From assembly GCA_004151065.3 (NCBI GenBank), contig NWUY0300026514.1, positions 21,259 through 33,529 on the forward strand: 12,271 nt of DNA, in the 5' to 3' direction. A program made the translations under genes and the position numbers. The DNA comes from Larix sibirica. Taxonomy: Eukaryota > Streptophyta > Pinopsida > Pinales > Pinaceae. The notes beneath the pieces were generated by a model. It made no database searches. It saw only the letters and a list, made by a program, of their open reading frames with translations, and was not told the DNA's origin. Below, piece by piece: positions 1-9,235 of this stretch (position 1 is the stretch's first letter; each line of letters starts with the position of its first letter).

Positions 1-334
1 AGTGTGTGAGGAGCCAAATTTGGATTCTTGGAGATGATGGGGATTTGAAGAGCCTTCATTGCGCCATGGGAAGTAGGTGGTCCTTCCCTTTTGACAGTCG
101 CACGGTTACCAAAGGAAAATCGGCACGAGCATTGTGCAGGAACTAAACTGATAACATGTGCTATAGCGCAGGTTAATGATGGTTGGGCCACGCGACCTCT
201 TTTTCTGACTAGTTTTGGGCACTTTTGGAATCATGTTTCCTTTTCGACTTGTTGAGGATTCCTTTGGTGAACTGCATTCTTTATGTTAATGATGACTGAC
301 TACAAGAATTGTCGAAATGTTGCATATGTGTGAA
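1..334. other. Unassigned left part of the retroelement (leader or Gag N-terminus)
   Basis: I recognise no capsid-type Gag motif, LTR end or tRNA primer-binding site here. Plus frame 3 is open from 3 to 143 (46 codons), which is within chance. Frame 2, which becomes the Gag nucleocapsid frame further on, has many stops. It is either untranslated leader or badly decayed Gag. Confidence 0.4.
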
Positions 335-786
335 ATTTAGGTAGTAATAGCAACTCAACAAAATAATGCTCCTAGAGCGTTTAACCAAGGGGTTCATTGA
401 GGATTTAGAGGCCGCAACCATGGAGGATTTGGAAGAGGAAGAGGAACAGTCATATGCTATAACTGTGTTCAAGAAGGACACTTTGAGCGGGATTTCTAGA
501 ATGCATGCACGACATGTACTTACTGTAGACAATTAGATCATGCAACAAAGGATTGTCCCCTATTCTTCATGAAATGGCAGTAGAGGGGAAATTAGACCCA
601 CAATTAGATCTAGCATTTGAATCCAAATGACGTAAATCTAAACCTGAACATCAACCAAAATTTGAATCAAATTCCAAACCAGAACAAGAACCGAATCCCA
701 AATAAAAACTAGAATGTGCAAATGATCGCGGCAGAGGATCACGCTAACTAGACAAGGATAGTAGCGGTCAATGAGGAGGGGCCAAG
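335..786 (+). pseudogene. Gag nucleocapsid relic: Arg/Gly linker plus two CCHC zinc knuckles
   Basis: Frame 2 reads a Gly/Arg-rich linker at about 359-454 (RGRNHGGFGRGRG), then a first knuckle at 455-496, C-x2-C-x4-H-x4-F, whose last cysteine has become Phe (TTC). After a TAG at 497, a second knuckle at 515-556 has the intact C-x2-C-x4-H-x4-C pattern (CTYC...H...C). Such knuckles bind genomic RNA during particle assembly in retroelements. An Asn-rich low-complexity stretch follows, then NVQMIAAED at 713-739. Stops at 398, 497, 581, 593, 605, 611, 710 and 749 break the frame. Near 755-787 the reading shifts to frame 1, where pol continues. The linker and knuckles together make Gag identity firm; the N-terminal boundary is unclear. 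Confidence 0.82.
617..712 (+). repeat. Asn/Pro/Gln-rich low-complexity coding stretch
   Basis: In the Gag frame almost every second residue is Asn, with Leu, Gln, Ile and Pro between (for example NLNLNINQNLNQ). At DNA level this is a degenerate repeat of AAYCTNAACMTN type, consistent with replication slippage in the Gag-protease linker. Confidence 0.6.
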
Positions 787-1083
787 ATGGGAGCTGATGG
801 ATTAGAGCAGGAGCTGCATACTAAAAATTGGGCAAGGAAGGCTACAGGAAATTCACTAATGTTTGACCTGCATCAAGAGAAACACACATACAAGCAAGCA
901 AGACAAGAGATGTTAAGGCCAGACTTTGGAGCATCATCGTCGCAACACATATACAATATGCCTCCATTATATGATTCATCCATACCAGATGGATCATATG
1001 AGAAGGTGAGTACTCTAAGAAATTTCCTCAAAAGTTCCTTAGAATTGATAAAAGATTAATCTACTCTGAGCGTATTAAACTAG

Positions 1084-1600
1084 ATGATCGATCACTGCAC
1101 ACATGGAAAAGGGGAAATTGTTGATGTTAATCAGGTACAATGTGACAGGAGGACCAATAGGGATTTCTGCTTGAGTGCACAGATAGGAGATTATGAAATC
1201 TTGGATCCGGGTTCATATGTAAATGTCCTACCAAATCGAACGTGGGAAATGATGGGCAGGTTGAAGCTAGTATGGTCCAATATTCAGTTGAGGTTAGCTA
1301 ACCAACATAAAATTATCCCAATCGCATGGCTAGCAAGGGTACCAGTGGACATTGATGGAGTGCGCGGCACTGCTGATTTTGAAGTCTTTAGGATTGTAGA
1401 TAATAGTAAACCATATCCTGCCTTGTTAGGACTTGGATGGGCTTTTGCAAATCAAGTCGTCATTTATTTGAAGAAATCAAAAATGATATTTAAATGGGAC
1501 AACTTGAGGGTCACTGCGCCATTAGATCCAGGAGAAGGACAAAGGTATGTAGAGCCGGTAAGAAATGGGGAATTGGAAAATTTGTACAATATGACTGGAA
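1084..1600 (+). pseudogene. Retropepsin-like aspartic protease domain
   Basis: The open stretch 1084-1854 (256 codons) carries a retropepsin-like fold pattern. The flap-side motif LDPGSYVNVLP has the presumed catalytic Asp at codon 41 (1204-1206). The matching C-terminal motif YPALLGLGWAF is near residues 112-122. Family members normally have D-T/S-G; here the middle residue is Pro (CCG at 1207), so catalysis is doubtful even before counting stops. In retroelements this enzyme cuts the Gag-Pol polyprotein. The ATG at 1084 follows an in-frame TAG at 1081 and is probably not a real start, only where the frame reopens. Stops at 1057 and 1081 separate it from the linker before it. Confidence 0.8.
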
Positions 1601-1779
1601 GAATGGAGGATTATGTGAATCCCTTTGTAGATGGTATGATAAGCGGGCGTAGCATTAGATCTTATGCGTCATATTCTGATGAAGCACTGGAATATTGGAA
1701 ACAGAGAATGCATGAGGTCCATATGCAGAAGTGTTCATGGATTGCAGCTTCGCTGAGGTGGATCAAGACTAAGGTATGT

Positions 1780-2270
1780 GACCCTCCAAAGTATGATGGA
1801 TTGACATATTTTACTTTTTTTATAAACAATTTTGAAGTACAAATACCAAAATAATAGAGGCTATTAGCATTATATGTCACACTGAAAGCGAGACCCACCC
1901 ACTAGTGAGTTACTCATAAAGGAAGATTTGATAACTAGCAGCAGTGTAAGAGGATGCTACAGGTCAAGTTTGGTTCCGATGATAATTCATAGAAATACGC
2001 AGGGTTAAGCTACCCATCAAATCATGTTGCACAATGCATTATGACATGGAGTGCAGTACCAAAGGAGGAGTGGATACACTGGTTCATGCACACGATAGAT
2101 ACAGTCCCAAAGAACTGGTGCACTGAGATGGAGATGCACATAGGTACAACAGTTTGGGAGGAGATGATTATAAATTTTAAAATAACCTTCAGTTTTGAAG
2201 ATTAAGTACCAATAGTAGATACATCCCTACAAACTATTAAAGCAAATATTTTTATACCAGAAGAGAGGCA
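1780..2270 (+). pseudogene. Gag-capsid-like segment between protease and reverse transcriptase
   Basis: Frame 1 reads PPKYDGLTYFTFFINNFEV (from 1783), then two stops where Gln codons would fit, then RLLALYVTLKA. A TAG-TGA pair at 1903-1908 sits where retrotransposon Gag proteins usually have Trp-Trp. Next come WIHWFMHTIDTVPKNW and a TTVWEEM...F...F pattern (about 2080-2200). These are the recurring features of the plant retrotransposon Gag domain: DG, an aromatic-rich helix, WW, then W-E-x(n)-F-x3-F. Finding it downstream of the protease is unusual, because Gag normally precedes the zinc knuckle. Stops at 1852, 1855, 1903, 1906, 1936, 1990, 2203 and 2299. The call rests on motif reading by eye, without a profile search. 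Confidence 0.6.
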
Positions 2271-2313
2271 AGAATCCAGACCCCTATGGAATATGCACTA
2301 GCCCCTACCTACA

Positions 2314-3260
2314 GTGCATGAAGTTTTGGAATGTTACAATATTAATGAAGAGGAACAAGAGGAGAATAATCCAAGGAACCTACAAATACCAGAAATCGAG
2401 GGAGAGCGAGCAATAGGAGGACCTGATTTGGGATCCAGTAGTTACGGGAAGTTGTTGAAGATCCACAAGAAGAATCCAAAGTTTTCCAATAAAGGGGATT
2501 ATTGGAATGAGAATGAATTTGATAATATTGTTGATTTACTACATGAATATCAAGATCTTTTTCCAACCAAGTTTTCATAAATGAAGTGCATTGCGGGAGA
2601 ATTGGGAGAAATGAAGATCCCTCTGAAACCAGATGCTAAACCAATAAGATGGGGACCATATAATCGGTTGAATCCAATATACAAGGAGAAGGTTAAATAC
2701 AAAATCCACAGAATGTTAGACGCAGGGATCATTGAACCAGTAGAAGAATCGGAGTGGATTAGTCCAATGGTAGTGCAGGATAAGAAGACAGGTGATATAA
2801 GAATATATTTGGATCTATGAAAACTAAATGATGCATGTCTACATGATCCATTCCCTGCACCATTCACTAATGAGGTACTGGAGAATGTGGGTGTGTAAGA
2901 ACATTATTCCTTTACTGATGGGTTTTCTAGCTACCATCAGATGAAAATTGCAAAGGAGGATAGGCATAAGAATATGTTTGCGACAGAGTGGGGATGTTAT
3001 CTATATACAGTGATGCCATTTGGATTGAAGAATGCACCATCCATATTCTCTAGGGTGATTGTCACATCATTTAAATATTTTATCCACAAATTTCTAGAAG
3101 TATACATGGATGACTAGACAGTGTTTAGTATGTTTAAGGATTATAGAAAAGTCCTACGCTTGATGCTAAATTAGTGCATACAACATCAGATCTCATTAAA
3201 CCTGAAGAAGTACATTTTTTGTGCACCATTTAGTATTCTGTTGGGCCATGTATTGTGTGG
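2314..3260 (+). pseudogene. Reverse transcriptase domain
   Basis: This is the RNA-templated DNA polymerase of the element. Frame 1 shows LLHEYQDLFP, the lead-in typical of Gypsy RT; DAGIIEPVEESEWISPMVV; FTDGFSSYHQ with the first catalytic Asp at 2917-2919; YTVMPFGLKNAP; and the YMDD box at 3103-3114 with the two other aspartates intact. FCAPFSILLGH follows at about 3217-3249. Breaks are the stops at 2578 (between LFPTKFS and MKCIAGELG), 2818 (TGA where the usual Arg of DLRKLND stands), 2896, 3115 (TAG where a Trp follows YMDD) and 3172. All three catalytic aspartates remain, but no uninterrupted domain survives. Confidence 0.93.
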
Positions 3261-3993
3261 ACATGGATTGTTGGTGGATCTAGTGAAGATTGTAGTAATT
3301 GTTGATTTACCACCACCTACTTTGGTGCAACCGTTGCACATTGTGCTAGGACATACAAGACATTATAGAAATTTTATCAAAGGATATGCATAAATTAGAG
3401 CCCCACTTGAGAAACTATTGAAGAAAGATGCTAAGTTTCAATGGACTGAGGAATGTCAACAGAGCTTGGATACGTTTAAGCAAAAGTTGGTAACCGTGTC
3501 AATCTTGGTGTTTCCAGATTGGAGAAAAGAGTTTCATGTACATGTGGATGCGTCATCAATTACACTAGGAGAAATTTTAGCACAACCAGGGGAAGGAGAT
3601 TTGGATCATCCCATTTCCTTTACAAGCAGGAAGTTGTCAACTGCAGAAAGGAACCATACCACTATAGAGCATGAAGGATTGGCAATGGTGTATGTGCTGC
3701 AACATTTTAGAAATTACTTATTGGGCTCAAAATTCAAGATGTACACTAACCATTCTCCATTGAGATACCTTGTCAAAAAGCCAGTGTTGGGGGGGAATAT
3801 ATGTAGATGGTGGTTGTTGTTCCAAGAATATGATTTTGAAGTAATACTCAAACCTGGAAAGCTGAATTTAGGATCGGAGCACTTATTGCGCATAGAGACG
3901 GGAGAAGACGCGGGGATTCTAGATGACAGTTTTCCAGACGCACACTTGTTAGTAGTTCATATAGTGGATGACTATTTTTTAGAAGCTACATAG
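3261..3993 (+). pseudogene. RT connection and RNase H domain
   Basis: RNase H degrades the RNA strand of the RNA/DNA hybrid. A TAA at 3391 is followed by a 191-codon open stretch at 3418-3993. It begins KKDAKFQWTEECQQSLDTFK, the usual palm-to-RNase H transition. The first catalytic Asp is in HVHVDAS (3547-3549) and the Glu in IEHEGLAMVY (3673-3675). The motif normally reading TDH is TNHSPL, with Asn (AAC) at 3748-3750, a G-to-A loss of an active-site Asp. Further landmarks are GGNICRWWLLFQEYDFEV and KPGKLNLGSEHLLRI. The stretch ends at TAG 3991, where family members continue in frame. Reading resumes as FLTTGVALE. Confidence 0.9.
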
Positions 3994-5220
3994 TTTTTAA
4001 CGACAGGAGTAGCACTAGAAGTATATATTGTTGCACAAAGAAAGAAACTGGTGTTAAAGGTAGCAGACTATCAGTTGATTGCAGGAAATTTGTATAAGAT
4101 GGGCATAGATGGGATTCTACGATTATGTGTCCTAGAACACGAAATGCCTATGATTTAGAGGGAATCCCATGAAGGGGTGGAAGAAGGCCATTATGTGGGA
4201 AATTTGACTATGCAAAATATTTTGCATGCAGGTCTGTGGTGGCCTACAGTACACAAATATTCTAAGGAATATTGCGAGACATGAGACGTTTTGCAACGAG
4301 TAGGGAAACCATCAAGGAGGGATGAGATTCCCTTGATGCCATTGGTGCATTAAAACCATTTAATAAATGGGTTGTGGACTTTTTTGGGCCGATAAATCCA
4401 TCGAGAAAGCGATCAGAATCAAGATACATCATCACCGCGGCAAACTACTTGACTAGGTAGGATGAAGCAGAACTAGTGAAGGATTGCAGTGCACAGAAAA
4501 CTGCGCAGTTTTTGTTTGAAAAAGTGGTGACACGGTTCGGGTGTCCAATGATATCAATGAGCAATTAGGGGACTCATTTTTTGAATAAGACAATTGCAAC
4601 ACTAACTGGAGAATTTCATATTTACCACCAAAAGAGTACTCCTTATCACCCACAAGCAAATGGTATAGTGGAAGCTTTTAACAAGATCCTGGAGAATGCA
4701 TTAACAAATATTTTGGGACCTGAGGATCCCTACAGTACTATGGGCTTATAGGACAATATCAAAGAAGCCAACAGGGAAGACACAATTCAAGTTGGTGTAT
4801 GGGTAGGAAGCAGTCATGCCGATGGAGTTATTGTCCCAAGTTTGTGCATTGATTGTGCTGACGGAACTAACAGATAGAGGTGCAATGGAAAGGATATTGT
4901 TGCAACTAATGGAACTGGAAGAAGACCAGTTTGTCACAATATTTCATCAGTATGTCCAAAACACACGTGATAAAGATTACCATGATAGAAATATTAAGCA
5001 GAAGCAATTCAAGAAAGGAGACTTAGTTCTAATGTATGGCACCAAGTTCATTAAACATCTAGGTAAGTTTAGAATGCATTGGTTAGGTCCTTATGTAATC
5101 AATTCTATCACAGAAGAAAGGTTCATTTAGATTGGGAAACTGAATGGCTAAATCCTAGAAGGATTCGTGAATGGAATCCGGCTGAAAATGTATAGGTACA
5201 ATCATCCTTCCATGCAATGA
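3994..5220 (+). pseudogene. Integrase, with lost zinc cysteines and catalytic Asp; GPY-type C-terminus
   Basis: Integrase inserts the cDNA into the host genome. The HHCC region keeps His at 4168 and 4189, but the two cysteines of the usual C-D-V-C are TGA (4282) and Leu (4291). The frame changes by one base at about 4350. In frame 3 the catalytic core has Asp at 4377 (KWVVDFFGP), Asn instead of the second Asp at 4563 followed by TAG 4566 (family pattern D-Q-G-T-H), and Glu at 4671 (IVEAFNK). Asn-to-Glu spacing is 35 residues, as in DD35E enzymes. A deletion of uncertain size near 4700-4713 returns reading to frame 1 ([13 protein letters not shown]). The C-terminus includes FKKGDLVLMYGTKF and WLGPY (GPY at 5086-5094). 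TGA 5218-5220 is the likely natural end. Confidence 0.92.
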
Positions 5221-5528
5221 TGAAAAAAAAAAGAGAGAGAAGTAAAGGATGCAAGGAGAAGATGCATGAAGAAGAGGGACAGCGTAGGAAAGAAGTCAAG
5301 GAAAAAGGAGGCATATTTCTTAAGTGTGAACATTAAAGATGGTCATAATGGCTGAAGTGAAGGGACATGGAGTAATAAATGTAGGGGATCGACGGTGGAA
5401 ATTAGGAGGAGAAAATCCCAAGTTGATTTAATACCAGATCAAGGAAATGATGCATGAAGCTAGGGTATCATTCAATGAAAAAGTGAGAATGAAATCCAAT
5501 AAGACAGCTGAGAGTAGGATTTAAAAGC
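5221..5528 (+). other. Purine-rich spacer between pol and the second ORF; possible small ORF
   Basis: It begins with a run of A and GA repeats (5223-5240). Frame 1 after the stops stays open to 5358 and would encode a strongly basic Lys/Arg tail, perhaps a read-through extension of integrase. Frame 2 has ATG 5339 to TAA 5522-5524, broken by TAA 5429 (about 61 codons: MVIMAEVKGHGVINVGDRRW and on). I recognise nothing in it. No promoter is evident. Confidence 0.35.
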
Positions 5529-8500
5529 ATGAGTAGAATGATGGGTGCCCGACACAAGTTGAGAAAAGCTAGAGCTAATATATTTGGAATCAAAGTGAGT
5601 AGAATCAATCCGGATCAAGTTTAGTTGGGGAGAAGTAGGAATATGGCACCAAAAGTACCAGTTCCAGCACTAGTGCAGAGGAATCCATAGACAAAGAACA
5701 CATCGATGGTGATAGAGGAAAAGGTACCGAAAACAAGAGCATCAGGGTCAGTTGTCAGAACATCAACATCAACTTCAAGAACAAGGAAAGGAGCATCGAT
5801 CCCCATAGGTGATCAAAGGGATTATATACCGCTAAGGAATATGGATGCGAAACCAGAAAAATTTGTAGAAGAAGGCACGGTACCCGATAGATACACCAGA
5901 TATTTTGGAGAGCATATCGATTTGGGGAACTCTATTAGGAGCCATAAAGAAGTTAAAATATGCATATCACGACATTACTCTTATCGAGAAGTTCTCATAG
6001 CTGATAAAGGATAACTATATGGAGCAGAAAACTATCCTAGGATCAACGATAATTACACTAGATCTAAAACAATGGGCGATCGGATTACAACAAGTAGGCA
6101 TATTCAATCTCCTAGAGATCCCACACTTTGAAAAAAAATGGAAGTAAAAAACTGTGTGCATCTGTTGCTGAGTTGTGTGCATGGGGGATTTCTATGGATG
6201 GACAAGGTAGTGTCCATTAACAGTAAGTTGATTGCAGAGATAATGGGGCTACCAATAGCAGGGGAGGATCTTGTGCTACTATTTAAAAACAACAAGCAGG
6301 ACAAGGAGCTAGCTGAAAGGATGAATCAGAAGTATAGTACGCATAGGGGCCAACGAGGGTTAGATGTACCAAGTATCAATGATGATGTAGTGAGGTTTTT
6401 GAGGAAATGTTTAGCATGCAAACTATTCGGGAAGAGTCGGAAGGACCAAGTCACATCAGGGATCATAGTAACAGCAGAGAAGTGCGCAAAAGCCGTACAA
6501 TTAAACTGGGAAACATTTCTGGTAAATGAATTTATGGAGGATTGTATAGAAGCACAAGAGAAAGGGAAACTATTCCATTATGCATGGTTACTAACATTGA
6601 TTTCCTTAGTAGCATCGAGGGAACCAGAGGACTCACAATTTTTTAATGTTGCATGTAGACCATCTTTGGAAGCCAAGTATGCTAACTTATGGTTTACAAA
6701 GTGTAAGAGGAGGGATATTGACAATAATATAACATTATTTGTATATAGTGACGCTATTTGGCACATTATCAACACAACGCCACACATCAAGCCACAATTG
6801 GTGGACATGTATAGACCTATTGCACATTTCGGAGCTTGAATGCATCACATGTATATTCAGGAAAGGCAAGATAAGGAAAAGAGATGGTTTCCCACATTAT
6901 ACAGAATGATAGAGGAAGATATCATCCTAACAATGAATGATTGGGAGGATGGGTGGAGAATCCCATTAATGGAAGAAGAACATAAAAAGCAAGATGAAGC
7001 GCGTAATGACAATCTAGAAGAAGATTCAAATGGAGAACAAGGCAATGGAGAAGATGACCAACAAGATAGTGAACTTGAACAAGAATATAGCGTAGGTGAC
7101 GATGCACAAGAGACACCACCAAAGGTTGGATAAAAGCGAAAGGATCATATAGAGGAAGGCACTTCCACATAGAGAAAGAAGAAGAAGAATGTAAGACAAC
7201 CACTAGTTCACTCATTAATAGAAGATGATCTGGTCAAAATAGGAGAACAAGTAAGAGAAGTAACAGAAGAAACATGGGACAAAGTAGTGAAGAAGTAAGA
7301 AGGAATCAACACAAGCATTCAGGATCAGTTAATTGCACTAGGATAGGAAGTAGAGGAAGCAAAAATAACAACCAAGAGATCTGGAGAAGAGCGCACAGGA
7401 AGTTTGGAACCAAGATAAACAGTTCCTCAACCATTAGTTCCAACACCAGTTGAAAGAACTGTGAAGAAGGCAATGGGAGCTGTTGAGTTCCCTTCATAGG
7501 AACTGCAAAAAAGAGCAACAACAGTAAGTTATATTAGTTTAATGTTGTCGGAGATTCCATATGAAGAGATTTATATATTGCAAACAAGAGTAGAAAGGGA
7601 AATTAAGATTTGCACAACTATGATGCTAGCTGCAAAGGCCGACGGGATAATAGAAAAAATGGTATTGCAGCAAGAGAATGACAGGCTATGTAGAGAGAAG
7701 CAAAAAGCATAGAAAGAGAAAGAAGAAGCAAAGAAGAGAAAATAAGAGGTAGTCTAGGAAAATGAGAAGTTGCAGCAAGTGCTAGAGAGACTATACAATA
7801 CAATCCCAGAAGACCAACTGGAGGTGGATATCCCAATTGAGGAAAAAATTATGAATATTGGTCAAGTAATTAAAGGGTTCCAAGTGAATATTATGGACAT
7901 AGAAGCAAAGGTAACTCCGAGCACACTGCCAGAGAAAAGACAATAAACATAACAAAAATCTAGTGCGACTATCGTGGTGGAAAATATTAAGACCTTGAAG
8001 GAGAAATGCATGAAGTTATGTGAGGAAAGAACACATCTCTAGACACATATGTTGGAGGACACTAAGCTACAAAAAATCAATCAAAATATGTGAGAAGTGC
8101 AAGAAAAGGAATAAAAGACGAATGAAGAAATGAACACTCTATCGGTAGCTAAGAAGGTAAAAGCACTAGGTGAATATAGAAAAGAATAGCAGGATATTAG
8201 TCGTCTATGGGTCGAGCAACAAAACATCACGCAGAAGATAGAGGTACTACAGGAGGAAGAATACAAATTCATATAGGATATTGTTGTAGTCCAAGAATTC
8301 ATCAAGCAGACGATCACTGAAACGGAGAAGCAACTTCAAATGCCACTCAATGCGTAGATAGTGGAATGCATAATACAATAAGAAAATCGGGAAAAAGAGC
8401 AATTCATGAAAGAGAAGGATACACTTTAGAAGTTGGCAAAGATAGTGGAGGCGGCGCAAAAGAATCTATGAAGTCATGTGCGTTAGAAAGTACATTTTTC

Positions 8501-8924
8501 CATCATGAAGGATATCGATGGCCAAAATTTTGAAAGGACAGCAAATCAACATCTGACTCCGAAGTGTGGATTGACAACAGAAGGAAATCATTTCGAGGTA
8601 AGGGGTAGGACGTCAGAATCAGCTGTATAGGGTCAGCAAAAGATAGACCAGAACAATTAAGTTTCTTTTTTCTCAATTTTGAAGAGTTAGGATTGCAAGT
8701 GTGAGCATAAGAATGCAGATTCAAGAACCAAAGTAGAGGCACCGAGAAGCAAAAATAGTAAGGCAGTATAGGAAGCAGAATCGCAATAAGACAAGAGATG
8801 AAGCATGTCTATTGCAAAAAGTGATGGCCCTATTGAAAAGAGGAGTGAGAATATAAAGGATATCCTAATGAACAATAAATGTTTCTTCAGGGAGGAGCAA
8901 CTAGAGAAACCAAAAGGATACTGA
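5529..8924 (+). pseudogene. Second long ORF downstream of pol: globular N-terminus plus long coiled-coil-like C-terminus
   Basis: Frame 3 reads protein-like from ATG 5529 (or ATG 5643, MAPKVPVPALVQRNP, after a TAG at 5622) to about TGA 8922, roughly 1,090-1,130 codons. The N-terminal part has a Ser/Thr/Arg-rich tract (5740-5800), then folded-looking sequence: RDYIPLRNMDAKPE, YTRYFGEHIDLG, NCVHLLLSCVHGGFLWMD, IMGLPIAGED, FHYAWLLTLISLVASREPED. An acidic Gln/Glu/Asp stretch lies near 6980-7125. From about 7200 to 8480 the product is Glu/Lys/Gln-rich with heptad-like spacing, probably coiled coil. Stops include 5688, 6012, 6837, 7131, 7170, 7296, 7344, 7416 and 7497, with many more later. A short frame-1 excursion runs about 6058-6137. 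It occupies the env-like third-ORF position, but I see no signal peptide or clear membrane anchor. The N-terminal part faintly recalls plant transposon-protein domains; function unknown. Confidence 0.72.
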
Positions 8925-8931
8925 CCACTAG

Positions 8932-9048
8932 GTTGGCAAGAAGGAAGTACTAAAGGTTGCGAGCTCGGACACCATTGATAATGTGAAGGCCAAGATCCAG
9001 GATTTTGAAGCATGGCTTAGAGGTGGGATGAAATTTTTTGTTGGGTGA
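8932..9048 (+). pseudogene. UBQ: Captured polyubiquitin gene fragment, internally deleted
   Basis: Frame 1 reads VGKKEVLKVASSDTIDNV and continues KAKIQD (8932-9003). SSDTIDNVKAKIQD is identical to residues 19-32 of plant ubiquitin as I know it; the residues before it match in part (G-K, L, V). After four unrelated codons the same frame reads LRGGMKFFV (9016-9042), matching the Leu-Arg-Gly-Gly C-terminus of one ubiquitin unit running into the Met start of the next. Residues about 33-72 are therefore missing, in frame, and TGA follows at 9046. The LRGG-Met junction points to a polyubiquitin source rather than a ribosomal-protein fusion. Codons here are more GC-rich than around it and carry no stop, suggesting later arrival or slower decay. 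It is out of frame with the preceding ORF. Confidence 0.8.
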
Positions 9049-9212
9049 TGGTTAGAATTCTACTCAATACAAGGTTCAAAACATAGTTTCCAGAGCATAA
9101 AAACTCTAGTTCTAAAGTTGTTATGCAATAGTATTCATGCTACTAAATTGAAGAATTATTCCTAAAGGAATCATGCAACAGTTGAATTTGCTTAAGATGA
9201 GCAACAGGTGAG
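9049..9212 (+). other. Noncoding segment before the 3' LTR
   Basis: No ORF is recognisable. The last 19 bases (9194-9212, AAGATGAGCAACAGGTGAG) are mostly purine and abut the LTR, so they occupy the polypurine-tract position, though interrupted by pyrimidines. A short hairpin (ATTCC-TAAA-GGAAT) lies near 9159-9172. Confidence 0.45.
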
Positions 9213-9235
9213 TGTTGGGTCCCTGTTGTAACGGG

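Larger units (their letters stand above)
787..5220 (+). pseudogene. Retroelement pol polyprotein (protease, Gag-like, RT, RNase H, integrase), many stops
   Basis: Protein similarity runs in frame 1 from about 787 to the TGA at 5218-5220. The exception is about 4350-4713, read in frame 3. Stops along it are at 1057, 1081, 1852, 1855, 1903, 1906, 1936, 1990, 2203, 2299, 2578, 2818, 2896, 3115, 3172, 3391, 3991, 4156, 4282, 4458, 4566, 4804, 5128 and 5149. Most of those I can align to a family motif replace Trp, Gln or Arg codons, as expected from C-to-T or G-to-A change. Very few indels over 4.4 kb suggests point decay rather than rearrangement. Segment 787-1059 is an acidic/basic linker I do not recognise. 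Individual domains are listed separately. Confidence 0.9.

Noticed and set aside
281-532. 83-codon minus-strand open frame
   Set aside because: Antisense of the Gag linker and zinc knuckle; the Ser-rich product is what a Gly/Arg-rich sense strand gives.
6922-7215. Hydrophobic minus-strand open frames in 6850-9013
   Set aside because: Leu/Phe/Ser-rich products are the expected antisense of the Glu/Lys/Gln-rich coiled-coil region.
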